Shown here: in pieces, positions 1 to 5,811 of the stretch
How the letters are laid out: every line of letters starts with the position of its first letter
Numbering within the stretch: position 1 is the stretch's first letter
Source: Akkermansiaceae bacterium
GTDB lineage: Bacteria > Verrucomicrobiota > Verrucomicrobiia > Verrucomicrobiales > Akkermansiaceae
Direction of reading: 5' to 3'
Length of the DNA: 5,811 bases
Assembly: GCA_023300065.1 (NCBI GenBank)
Contig: JALZWJ010000022.1
Coordinates: 1 to 5,811, forward strand
Notes under the pieces: model-generated
The model's database searches: none
What the model was told of the DNA's origin: nothing
What the model saw: only the letters and a program-made list of their open reading frames with translations
Translations under genes and position numbers: made by a program

Positions 1-1251
1 CACATCTATCCCGGCCCAGTCGGGGTAGACATCAAGTGCTCCATGTCTCTCCTCCAGCTCGACATTGACGACGACGAAATCGCCGACAAGCGCATCCGTC
101 GTGAGCTCATCAAAGCAATCTGCGACCGCACCCCGACTGGGGCCGGGAAAGGATCTCGCTCGGTGAAGCACGGTCGCAACATCAGCACCGAACTCGGAAA
201 AATGGCCGTCACTCAGGGTGCCTCGAAAGAAGTCTGCGAAGCGCTCGACATCCCCCCGCACTGGGCGGACCGTTGCGAGGACTCCGCACACTTCGCACAC
301 GATGGAACCGTTTCCTCGCTCGAAGAACGCCTCGATAAAATGCTCCACAATGGCTACCACGACCGCTTCCTTGGCAAGGCTCAACAGCTTGGCTCCTACG
401 GGGGTGGCAACCACTTCGGGGAAGCCGAAAAGGTCTCCATCAAAAAGACTCCCGCCGCTCAACGCGCCGCCGAAGCCTTCGGACTCAAGAACAACAAGAT
501 CGCCTTCCTCTCCCACTGCGGATCGCGCGGCTTTGGTCATGACTTAGCAGCCAACCAGTTCAAGACCCTTGAAGCACACTTCGAAAAGTGGGGCATCCCC
601 TACCCAGCCGGTGACAAAAAACTCGTCTACGCACCCCTCGGAACTCCGGAAGGAAAGGCCTACCTCGATGACATGGCCCTCGGCGCAAACTTCGCGACCG
701 TGAACCATCTCCTCATTAATCAGCTTATCCTCGAAGCCTTCCAGGAAGTCCTTCCCGGATGCAAAGCCGAGTTCGTCTACTTCATCAGCCACAACATCGC
801 CCGAGAAGAAATCGTCAACAACATCCCGCAATGGGTCCACCGAAAGGGCGCAACCCGCGCCTTCCCGGCCGGACACTTTGCGCTCAAGGAAACTCCGTTC
901 TACAAAACCGGACACCCTATCCTCCTGCCCGGAAACCCCCGCGATGGATCCGTCGTGATGGCCGCCCTCCCCGGCGCCGAGAAATCTTGCTACTCCGTCA
1001 ACCACGGAGCGGGCCGCATCCTCGGAAGAAAGGCCGCGAAACGTGCCCTCGACCAAGCGGAAGTGGACACCGAACTCGATCACCACGACATCCTCTACAA
1101 CGGACGCAGCTACCCCATCGACGAAGCCCCCGACGCCTACAAAGACTTCGAACAAGTCCTAGCCAGCGTCGAAGAAGCCGAACTCGCCCATCAGGTCGCA
1201 CACCTCGCGGCAAGATTCGTGATCAAAGATTCCTCGGCTCCGGATGATTAA
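1..1251 (+). CDS. rtcB: RNA-splicing ligase RtcB, 5'-truncated by the window edge
   Basis: RtcB is a Mn2+- and GTP-dependent cytoplasmic ligase that joins RNA 2',3'-cyclic phosphate or 3'-phosphate ends to 5'-OH ends in RNA repair and tRNA splicing. The frame is open from base 1, giving 416 visible residues; the ATG at 43 is internal because the conserved VGVDIKC motif lies upstream of it. Window-numbered residues matching the known metal ligands are Asp10 and Cys13 (VGVDIKC), His138 (GGGNHFGE), His172 (SHCGSRGFGH) and His264 (ISHNIA). His335 in NHGAGR matches the histidine that becomes guanylylated. VHRKGATRAFP (about 279-289) is also family-typical. By comparison with E. coli RtcB, roughly 60-70 N-terminal residues are missing. 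The active site looks complete, so the gene is probably functional. It differs from the common type at DIKCSM (usual DIGCGM or similar) and at NFATVNH (usual NFAWANR). The gene lies 82 bases upstream of rtcA, probably in one operon; no promoter is visible. Confidence -1.
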   Translation, partial: HIYPGPVGVDIKCSMSLLQLDIDDDEIADKRIRRELIKAICDRTPTGAGKGSRSVKHGRNISTELGKMAVTQGASKEVCEALDIPPHWADRCEDSAHFAHDGTVSSLEERLDKMLHNGYHDRFLGKAQQLGSYGGGNHFGEAEKVSIKKTPAAQRAAEAFGLKNNKIAFLSHCGSRGFGHDLAANQFKTLEAHFEKWGIPYPAGDKKLVYAPLGTPEGKAYLDDMALGANFATVNHLLINQLILEAFQEVLPGCKAEFVYFISHNIAREEIVNNIPQWVHRKGATRAFPAGHFALKETPFYKTGHPILLPGNPRDGSVVMAALPGAEKSCYSVNHGAGRILGRKAAKRALDQAEVDTELDHHDILYNGRSYPIDEAPDAYKDFEQVLASVEEAELAHQVAHLAARFVIKDSSAPDD

Positions 1252-1301
1252 TTAGCGACCATAAAAGCGACCGCTATCGAAAGCTCCCATTTTTAAACCC
1301 C

Positions 1302-1326
1302 AGCCACAGGGCGAGACGCCCGGGCT
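1302..1326. repeat. GC-rich imperfect palindrome in the rtcB-rtcA spacer
   Basis: GGGCG (1309-1313) and CGCCC (1317-1321) form a perfect 5-bp stem around an AGA loop. AGCC (1302-1305) and GGCT (1323-1326) extend it by 4 bp across a small internal loop. The hairpin ends 7 bases before the rtcA start codon. No T-tract follows on the plus strand, so it is not a convincing terminator. It could be one copy of a dispersed palindromic repeat, or an mRNA hairpin affecting rtcA translation. Only one copy is visible in this window. Confidence -1.
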
Positions 1327-1333
1327 CCATATC

Positions 1334-2344
1334 ATGCTCACACTCTCAGGACAAAACGGCGGAGGCCAGATCCTCCGCTCCTCACTCACTCTTTCCATGA
1401 TCACCGGTCAGCCGTTTCGGTTGACCAAGATCCGTGGCGCACGCCCGCGACCTGGGCTCGCTCGGCAACATCTCACCTGTGTCAAAGCCGCGGCAGAGAT
1501 CTGTGACGGCGCCATCGATGGGGCCGAGATGGGATCCACCGAGATCATCTTCCAACCCGGAAAAGTAACGGGCGGCAACTACAAATTCGCGATCGGGACG
1601 GCGGGAAGCACCACGCTCCTCGCACAAACCCTTCTACCCGCTCTCTGGCAGGCTAAGAAATCGAGCTCTCTCACTCTCGAAGGTGGCACACACAATCCGA
1701 TGGCTCCTCCCATGGACTTCCTAACCCGCGCCTATCTCCCAATCTTAAAAAAGATGGGGGTGACGATTAACGCCTCGTTAGAGCGCTACGGCTTCGTGCC
1801 CGCAGGCGGTGGGCTCATTCAATTCGAGATCCCAAGCGACCAAAAAATCGCACCCATCGAGATCTTAGAACGTGGCGAAGAACTCGAAAAACGCATTCAC
1901 TGCATCAACTCGCACATCCCCCACGACGTGGCACAAAAAGAAACAAACGCACTCTTCAACCAACTCGACTGGCCCGAAAACACCATCTTCATCGAGTCCC
2001 CAGAAAACGCCGACTGCCCGGGCAATGTCCTAGCGGCAGAAGTGACTTTCGCAAATGTCACCGAGCGCGTCACCACCTTCGGCGCCCATGGAAAGACCTC
2101 AAAACGAGTCTCCCAAGAAGTCGCAAAAATGATGACCAACTACCTCGATAGCGAAGCCGTGGTCGGACGAAACCTCGCCGACCAACTCCTCCTCCCCATG
2201 GCCCTCGCAGGCGGCGGAAAAATCCATACCTCCGCCCCCTCAAACCACGTGAAGACGAACATCGAGGTCATCGAGGAATTCCTCCCCGTGAAATTTGAAG
2301 TGGAACCGCATCTGCGTGGCTGCCACTTCATCTCGGTGAAGTAA
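1334..2344 (+). CDS. rtcA: RNA 3'-terminal phosphate cyclase RtcA
   Basis: RtcA converts RNA 3'-phosphate ends to 2',3'-cyclic phosphates using ATP, through an adenylylated histidine and an RNA-adenylate intermediate; it acts in the cytoplasm. The 336-residue protein is nearly the same length as E. coli RtcA (338). It shows family motifs in order: NGGGQILRSSLTLSMITGQP (about 8-27), RPRPGLARQHLT (about 37-48), IGTAGSTTLLAQTLLPALW (about 87-105), GGTHNPMAPPMDF (about 116-128), YGFVPAGGG (about 152-160) and VVGRNLADQLLLPMALAGGG (about 275-294). His305 in SNHVKTNI matches the catalytic histidine (His309 in E. coli). The ATG at 1334 is chosen because it places the N-terminal strand and GGGQILR motif at the usual distance; no Shine-Dalgarno motif precedes it. 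It follows rtcB on the same strand, the common rtcBA arrangement. No RtcR-type regulator gene or sigma-54 site is visible in the window. Confidence -1.
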   Translation: MLTLSGQNGGGQILRSSLTLSMITGQPFRLTKIRGARPRPGLARQHLTCVKAAAEICDGAIDGAEMGSTEIIFQPGKVTGGNYKFAIGTAGSTTLLAQTLLPALWQAKKSSSLTLEGGTHNPMAPPMDFLTRAYLPILKKMGVTINASLERYGFVPAGGGLIQFEIPSDQKIAPIEILERGEELEKRIHCINSHIPHDVAQKETNALFNQLDWPENTIFIESPENADCPGNVLAAEVTFANVTERVTTFGAHGKTSKRVSQEVAKMMTNYLDSEAVVGRNLADQLLLPMALAGGGKIHTSAPSNHVKTNIEVIEEFLPVKFEVEPHLRGCHFISVK

Positions 2345-2366
2345 ACGCGGACCTAGCAAAGGCACT

Positions 2367-3758
2367 CTAAAAATCCAAGTAGATCTCAGTCCGGCGGTTC
2401 GCGCGGCGGCCGGTAGGGCTGTCTTGCCCGTCGGCGGTGGAGTTGGGCAGGCGGGGCTTCGCTTCGCCTTCGGCGAGGGTCACGATCTGGGCCGTAGGGA
2501 CGCCAACTTGGAGGAGGTATTTCTTCACGGATCCGGCGCGGTTACCGGAGAGGCCATTGTTGTATTCGTCCGATCCTAGGGCATCGGTATGGCCGGAGAG
2601 GGTGAGCTTTTTCTTAGGGTCGAGCTTGAGGAGGCCGGCCACGATGTCGAGCTGGCGCTCGGTCCGGGGCGTGAGGCCATCTTCATCGAACCCGAAGTAG
2701 AGGATCAAGGTGTCACCGCCAGCGGGGTTCTTGACGAGGGGGGTGAAGTGGACATCGCCACCGGAGGTTGTGTCGGCGTAGTTGGCGAGGAGGGAGTCAA
2801 TATTGATCTCGGTGAGGAGCCACGGTTGGTCGACCGAGGCACGCTGGAGGGTCACGCCAAAGTCGGAGGCCTTCTCGCCATTCTCATCTTCGACATGGGC
2901 GATGAAACCGGCGGTGAGATCGCGGTTAAACATGGCGCGGAGGGGCTTTTTATCGCGGAGCTTATACTTTGCTTCCTCGAAGATGATACAGAGCCCCGCG
3001 ATCTTGGCGTCGGAAACTTGGAGGACGTCGACGTATGATTTTGCTTTGTCAAAGTCTTGGGTCAAAGCGGCTTGGAGGAAGGCATCCGTGACGCCAAGAG
3101 AATCGGTAAAGAGAGGCTGGCCGGTGGGTGTGGCAGCGGAGCTGACGGCGGGAAGGGCGAGGCCTGCGACGCCCCATCTTCCACCATCGCCCCGGACGAG
3201 GTCGAAGTAGATCCGGGATCCATCTTCAAGATTCACGGCCCAACGGGAGCGGCGATTCGCCTCCAATTCACCAACCTCGATGATGGAGTTTTGAGCGCTG
3301 AGGCGGTAGTCTCCTTTTCGCGCGAGAGCCTGTAGCCCTCTGAGTTGATCTTCATTGAGAGCACCTTTACCGACCAAGTTGCTCAGTTGTTTGAGATCAT
3401 TCCCCTCCAGTGATTTTGCAATTTTTTGGAGTAGAATCTGCGGGTCTAATTCAGCAACGCCGAGACCAGCATCCATGAGCATTTGTTCCGGGGTGGGAGG
3501 CACGATGGCATCCTGAGGAACGGGAGTCTCCGCAATGGGCATTCCGGTCGTCGCGGGATCAATCGCAGCAGGAATTTGCGCTGGTGTTTCTTCCGCCACG
3601 ACTTCGTTCTCAGAAGGAGCTGTCCGGGGGGAAGTGGCATCCGTGCCACCACGCTGGCTAAAGTAGAAGCCGATCGCAATCAGGGCGGCGGCAATGAAAG
3701 CTAAGAAAACGTAGAGACCGAAGTTTGAACGTTGTTCGGGAGAATCGTATGAGCTCAT
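2367..3758 (-). CDS. Membrane-anchored OmpA-family peptidoglycan-binding protein
   Basis: The protein has 463 residues. A short polar N-terminus is followed by one hydrophobic segment (about 14-33), then a Pro/Ala/Thr/Glu-rich linker (about 40-92), suggesting an inner-membrane anchor with the rest in the periplasm. There is no beta-barrel. The middle (about 100-325) seems to hold two related modules, each ending in a pattern of D/E-x-x-G, a beta strand, then W-x-V or W-x-L-x-x-I; a divergent NTF2-like fold is my inference. The C-terminus (about 348-461) is a clear OmpA-like domain with SGHTDALGSDEYN (388-400), LSGNRAGSV (403-411) and TGRRANRRTEIY (449-460). Asp392 and Arg407 have the 15-residue spacing of the diaminopimelate-binding Asp and Arg of OmpA proteins. 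The ATG at 3758 lies 22 bases after the protease stop codon, so co-transcription is likely. It has no Shine-Dalgarno motif but is preceded by eight C and AAATAT. The likely role is tethering to the cell wall; the exact function is unknown. Confidence -1.
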   Translation of the reverse strand: MSSYDSPEQRSNFGLYVFLAFIAAALIAIGFYFSQRGGTDATSPRTAPSENEVVAEETPAQIPAAIDPATTGMPIAETPVPQDAIVPPTPEQMLMDAGLGVAELDPQILLQKIAKSLEGNDLKQLSNLVGKGALNEDQLRGLQALARKGDYRLSAQNSIIEVGELEANRRSRWAVNLEDGSRIYFDLVRGDGGRWGVAGLALPAVSSAATPTGQPLFTDSLGVTDAFLQAALTQDFDKAKSYVDVLQVSDAKIAGLCIIFEEAKYKLRDKKPLRAMFNRDLTAGFIAHVEDENGEKASDFGVTLQRASVDQPWLLTEINIDSLLANYADTTSGGDVHFTPLVKNPAGGDTLILYFGFDEDGLTPRTERQLDIVAGLLKLDPKKKLTLSGHTDALGSDEYNNGLSGNRAGSVKKYLLQVGVPTAQIVTLAEGEAKPRLPNSTADGQDSPTGRRANRRTEIYLDF

Positions 3759-3764
3759 ATATTT

Positions 3765-3772
3765 GGGGGGGG
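3765..3772 (-). repeat. Run of eight C upstream of the OmpA-like start codon
   Basis: On the coding (minus) strand, an 8-base C homopolymer lies between the protease stop codon and the ATG of the OmpA-like gene, 6 bases before that ATG. It occupies the position where a Shine-Dalgarno motif would normally be. Runs of this length can vary by slipped-strand mispairing; here this would change leader spacing rather than reading frame. Confidence -1.
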
Positions 3773-3780
3773 AAGAGAGA

Positions 3781-5298
3781 TTAATCGGTCGGGCCTTTGG
3801 TGCGAGGAATGGCGGGAATTGTCACGACCCGACTGGTATTTTCTCGGATCACGCGGACCTCAGTTGGCTTTACCGCAGCAGTCGCTACGAGGCGGAGATA
3901 GAAATCCTGATCATTCCGGATACGGGATCCGTTGATCTCAAGGAGGAAGTCATTTGGCTTGATACCGACTTTCTGACCTAGGCTTCCTGCCGCGACCTTT
4001 GTGACCAGCACTCCCCCGCGCACGCGGGAGTTTACGGGGAGCTTTCTCACGGCGAGGCCGATGGTGCTGAGGATGGCCTCGTCCGAGGCGAGTCGCCCAC
4101 TATCAGCAATCTGCTTATCAGAGGCAAAGGGGTTCGCCTCGCCGATCACCGAACTGAGATTCATAGAATTGTTGACACGCCACACGCTGAGCAGCGCCTT
4201 AGTTCCAACCACTGATCGTTGTACACGATTGAGGAATCCTTTTGTCGATTGCACATCTTCCCCCCGGAAGGCGGTGATGATATCGTAGGGTTTTAGGCCA
4301 GCGAGATCTGCAGGGGAATCTGGAGTGACATCCCAGACGACGACCCCTTGGCCACTGTAATTAAAGACACTGCGGAAATAATTATTCAGATCCCGAGTCT
4401 CCAGACCGAGGTAGCCATGCACGGGGCGGCCTTTTTGGAGAATGTATTCCATGGTCCGTTTCACATCATTTGCAGGGATCGAAAAACCGATGCCTTGGAA
4501 ACCTGGATTCTCACGGTTCTGACTATAAATAGCGGCATTGATCGCGATGATTTCGCCAAGATGATTCAAAAGTGGCCCGCCTGAGTTTCCCGGATTGATG
4601 GCGGCATCAGTCTGGAAAAGATCACGCTGACCATCCGAAAGAGAACGGTCACGGCCCGAGATATGCCCGACGGTAACTGACTCACCCAGGCCAAAGGGAT
4701 TTCCCACTGCGATCGCTAACTGCCCGACTCGAACCTCTTCTGAGTCTGCAAATTTTAGGGCTCTGAATTTTTCATCCGGCTGGCCGCTCTTGATCCGGAG
4801 GACCGCGATGTCTAGGAGTTTATCAGAGTTCACCAAGGTGGCGGGAAGTGAGCGGCCATCGTGCAAGACCACCCGGATCCGCTTATGTCCCTCGATGACG
4901 TGGTGATTCGTAATGATGTGACCTTCTTCCGAGACGATCACGCCGGACCCTAGCCCAGGGGTGAGGCGGTCCCGCTCGTAGACTTGGCCGCGAAATGGAT
5001 CGATGATGCGTTCGCGCTTCAGGATCTCTGTATCGATACTCACGACGGCTGGCGTGACCCGCTCGACGAGGGCGATCATCTCATCATTCGCACGGATGAG
5101 CCCAGGAACCTGGCTCGGCTCCACCGCAGACTCAGTCTGGAGAGTCGCATGTTCTGGAGAGAATTGGCCATTCTCGATGACAGGCTTAGTGCCAAAGATG
5201 GGGTAACCACCCTGCCAAGCACGGTAGATGTGGACGGAAAAAAACGCGGCCACGAAGACGAGGCAAAGCACAGTCACCCGTTTGAAGGTATCGTTCAT
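3781..5298 (-). CDS. HtrA/DegQ-type periplasmic serine protease with two PDZ domains
   Basis: This is a Do-family (S1C) protease that degrades or refolds misfolded envelope proteins in the periplasm. Starting at the ATG at 5298 it has 505 residues: a hydrophobic signal-anchor (about 8-25), a linker, a trypsin-like domain (about 73-285), PDZ1 (about 293-378, with GYLGLE) and PDZ2 (about 405-495, with IGLAVR). The catalytic triad is complete: His133 in TNHHVIEG, Asp163 in LLDIAVLRI and Ser239 in NPGNSGGPLL. The frame extends upstream to a TTG at 5394, adding 32 mostly polar residues. I prefer 5298 because it is an ATG and puts the hydrophobic segment at the N-terminus, as is usual; no Shine-Dalgarno motif supports either start. 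There is no clear signal peptidase site or lipobox, so it is probably membrane-tethered. It is the first gene of a likely two-gene operon with the OmpA-like protein. DegP, DegQ and DegS subtypes cannot be told apart by eye, so no symbol is given. Confidence -1.
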   Translation of the reverse strand: MNDTFKRVTVLCLVFVAAFFSVHIYRAWQGGYPIFGTKPVIENGQFSPEHATLQTESAVEPSQVPGLIRANDEMIALVERVTPAVVSIDTEILKRERIIDPFRGQVYERDRLTPGLGSGVIVSEEGHIITNHHVIEGHKRIRVVLHDGRSLPATLVNSDKLLDIAVLRIKSGQPDEKFRALKFADSEEVRVGQLAIAVGNPFGLGESVTVGHISGRDRSLSDGQRDLFQTDAAINPGNSGGPLLNHLGEIIAINAAIYSQNRENPGFQGIGFSIPANDVKRTMEYILQKGRPVHGYLGLETRDLNNYFRSVFNYSGQGVVVWDVTPDSPADLAGLKPYDIITAFRGEDVQSTKGFLNRVQRSVVGTKALLSVWRVNNSMNLSSVIGEANPFASDKQIADSGRLASDEAILSTIGLAVRKLPVNSRVRGGVLVTKVAAGSLGQKVGIKPNDFLLEINGSRIRNDQDFYLRLVATAAVKPTEVRVIRENTSRVVTIPAIPRTKGPTD

Positions 5299-5412
5299 AT
5301 TAAATATAGGGGGCAACAGAGTAATGAATGATGCGGGAATGTCATCACCGGACTTACGGTTTGATTTTGTCTCCCCTTCCAAGGATAGCGACAAAATGAA
5401 GCTCTCTTTTCT

Positions 5413-5445
5413 TCAAAAACCACAAATACGTGTCACGTTCTTCAT
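5413..5445 (-). CDS. Possible 10-residue leader peptide (MKNVTRICGF)
   Basis: An ATG at 5445 opens a 10-codon ORF ending in TGA at 5413. It is preceded by GAGGAA (5460-5455) with a 9-base spacer, the best Shine-Dalgarno-like match near any start in this window. It lies about 115 bases upstream of the protease ATG. It could be an upstream regulatory ORF, but such short ORFs are common by chance, and I see no attenuator hairpins. Confidence -1.
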   Translation of the reverse strand: MKNVTRICGF

Positions 5446-5466
5446 GGAAAAATATTCCTCAAGTCG

Positions 5467-5495
5467 TTAAAACTCGCAGGGGCTTGATAAAGCAA
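5467..5495 (-). promoter_or_regulatory. Candidate sigma70-type promoter for the protease operon
   Basis: On the minus strand, TTGCTT (5495-5490) and TTTTAA (5472-5467) are separated by 17 bases. Both differ from the consensus TTGACA and TATAAT at two positions. The location, about 170 bases upstream of the protease ATG and downstream of the rRNA terminator, fits a promoter for the protease-OmpA operon. The match is weak enough to be chance in AT-rich sequence. Confidence -1.
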
Positions 5496-5529
5496 GAGAT
5501 AGATTTAAGCGAGGCATTGGTGAGGCTGA

Positions 5530-5712
5530 TCATTTACGGGCTCCTTTCCGTTGTTGGCGACGTGATTCGGAGATGAGATCTGCCACGATAGGGAGACCCT
5601 CATGACTCCCAGCGATAATTTTGAGGCCATCGGTGTATTCGATGACCAGCCGTGACTCATTCCCACCGAAGCAGGCGGTATTCTTCTGTCTCTCTTCCCG
5701 ACACCCATACAC
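5530..5712 (-). CDS. Possible small hypothetical protein or gene remnant
   Basis: I do not recognise this ORF. From a GTG at 5712 it encodes 60 residues; an ATG at 5745 would add 11 but lies inside the rRNA terminator stem, so it is unlikely. The segment SRLVIEYTDGLKIIAG looks like a beta hairpin with a turn at DG. It is followed by a helix-like stretch (LPIVADLISESRR) and a basic tail (QQRKGARK). This strand-strand-helix pattern looks more protein-like than a random frame. No Shine-Dalgarno motif or promoter is evident. It may be a small DNA- or RNA-binding protein, the C-terminal remnant of a larger gene (a transposon accessory ORF is one guess), or not a gene. Confidence -1.
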   Translation of the reverse strand: MYGCREERQKNTACFGGNESRLVIEYTDGLKIIAGSHEGLPIVADLISESRRQQRKGARK

Positions 5713-5754
5713 AAAAGAACCCCGCTTGTTGGACTTAACCAACAAACGGGGCTT
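5713..5754 (-). terminator. Intrinsic terminator of the rRNA operon
   Basis: On the minus strand, CCCCGTTTGTTGG (5751-5739) pairs with CCAACAAGCGGGG (5732-5720) around a 6-base loop, giving a 13-bp stem with a single mismatch position that is a G-U wobble in the minus-strand RNA. TTCTTTT (5719-5713) follows directly. In the opposite orientation the same position would be a C-A mismatch, which supports minus-strand use. It begins within a few bases of the 5S 3' end and should block rRNA read-through towards the protease operon. Confidence -1.
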
Positions 5755-5758
5755 ATAA

Positions 5759-5811
5759 CTGGCGACGACCTACTCTCACAGGACCTATCGTCCCACTACC
5801 ATCGGCGCACA
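5759..5811 (-). rRNA. rrf: 5S ribosomal RNA, 3' half, cut by the window edge
   Basis: Read on the minus strand, the segment contains GCGCCGATGGTAGT, GAGAGTAGG and a terminal GTCGTCGCCAG. These match the conserved loop E/helix IV region, the helix V-side region and the 3' strand of helix I of bacterial 5S rRNA. About 53 bases, a little under half of the molecule, are visible; the 5' part lies beyond 5811. The 3' end is placed near 5759 from the CCAG terminus and may be off by a couple of bases. The terminator directly after it indicates that 5S is the last gene of its rRNA operon, with 23S and 16S expected further right. Confidence -1.

Larger units (their letters stand above)
5299..5529. other. 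Intergenic region upstream of the protease gene
   Basis: No convincing gene is seen here. On the minus strand it holds the probable leader of the protease operon. Immediately before the protease ATG is five C (5313-5309) followed by a ten-base A/T tract. Further upstream are a 10-codon ORF (5445-5413) and a candidate promoter. The frame of the protease stays open back to 5394, but that part starts only with TTG. Confidence -1.

Noticed and set aside
43..45. ATG as the start of rtcB
   Set aside because: The frame is open upstream to base 1 and that stretch encodes the conserved metal-binding VGVDIKC motif, so the gene begins outside the window.
544..1155. 203-residue ORF on the minus strand
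   Set aside because: It lies fully antisense to rtcB, whose catalytic motifs are unmistakable; the low-complexity Val/Gly/Asp-rich translation is typical of an antisense shadow.
1254..1272. Two copies of AGCGACC 12 bases apart after rtcB as an operator
   Set aside because: The unit is only 7 bases and has no symmetry or known regulator match; chance is a sufficient explanation.
2325..2342. Hairpin ACTTCA/TGAAGT at the end of rtcA as a terminator
   Set aside because: The stem is only 6 bp, lies inside the coding sequence and stop codon, and has no T-tract on either strand. No convincing terminator was found between the convergent genes.
2589..3038. 149-residue ORF on the plus strand
   Set aside because: It is antisense to the OmpA-like gene and has a Gly/Glu/Val-rich translation with no recognisable motif.
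5296..5394. Protease start at TTG 5394
   Set aside because: It would add 32 mostly polar residues before the signal-anchor segment; the ATG at 5298 gives a conventional exported N-terminus. The upstream start is not excluded.
5505..5714. 69-residue ORF on the minus strand overlapping the small hypothetical frame
   Set aside because: Its translation lacks the regular strand/helix pattern of the competing frame and shows no familiar motif.

Overview
The window looks like ordinary chromosomal sequence from a Gram-negative bacterium. Verrucomicrobiota (or a close PVC relative) is my best guess. This rests on inference: a long-leader, membrane-anchored OmpA-like protein, a two-PDZ HtrA protease, a lack of Shine-Dalgarno motifs before the main genes, and an RtcB that differs from the enterobacterial type. 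I see no phage, transposon, CRISPR or defence genes.

Layout. Positions 1-1251 (+) hold the 3' part of an RtcB RNA ligase gene whose start lies before the window. Positions 1334-2344 (+) hold RtcA, the RNA 3'-terminal phosphate cyclase. The 82-base spacer between them carries a GC-rich palindrome. These two genes converge, with a 22-base gap, on a minus-strand pair. The upstream gene of that pair is a membrane-anchored HtrA/DegQ-type serine protease (5298-3781). The downstream gene, 22 bases after it, is an inner-membrane-anchored protein with a C-terminal OmpA-like peptidoglycan-binding domain (3758-2367). The right end of the window is the 3' half of a 5S rRNA gene on the minus strand (about 5811-5759), followed by a strong intrinsic terminator (5754-5713). 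Between that terminator and the protease gene lie about 410 bases with a possible small ORF (5712-5530), one candidate promoter and an AT-rich leader.

How the genes work together. RtcB and RtcA form the classic RNA end-repair pair: RtcA converts 3'-phosphate ends to 2',3'-cyclic phosphates, and RtcB joins such ends (after opening the ring) to 5'-OH RNA. The HtrA-OmpA-like pair is probably an envelope quality-control and cell-wall-tethering unit, co-transcribed from right to left. The rRNA operon end reads in the same direction as this unit and is insulated from it by its terminator.

No clearly new system is present. The points most worth a second look are an apparent internal duplication in the OmpA-like protein, a shared C-tract/AT-rich motif before the start codons of the two envelope genes, the palindrome in the rtc spacer, and the small unidentified ORF beside the rRNA terminator.
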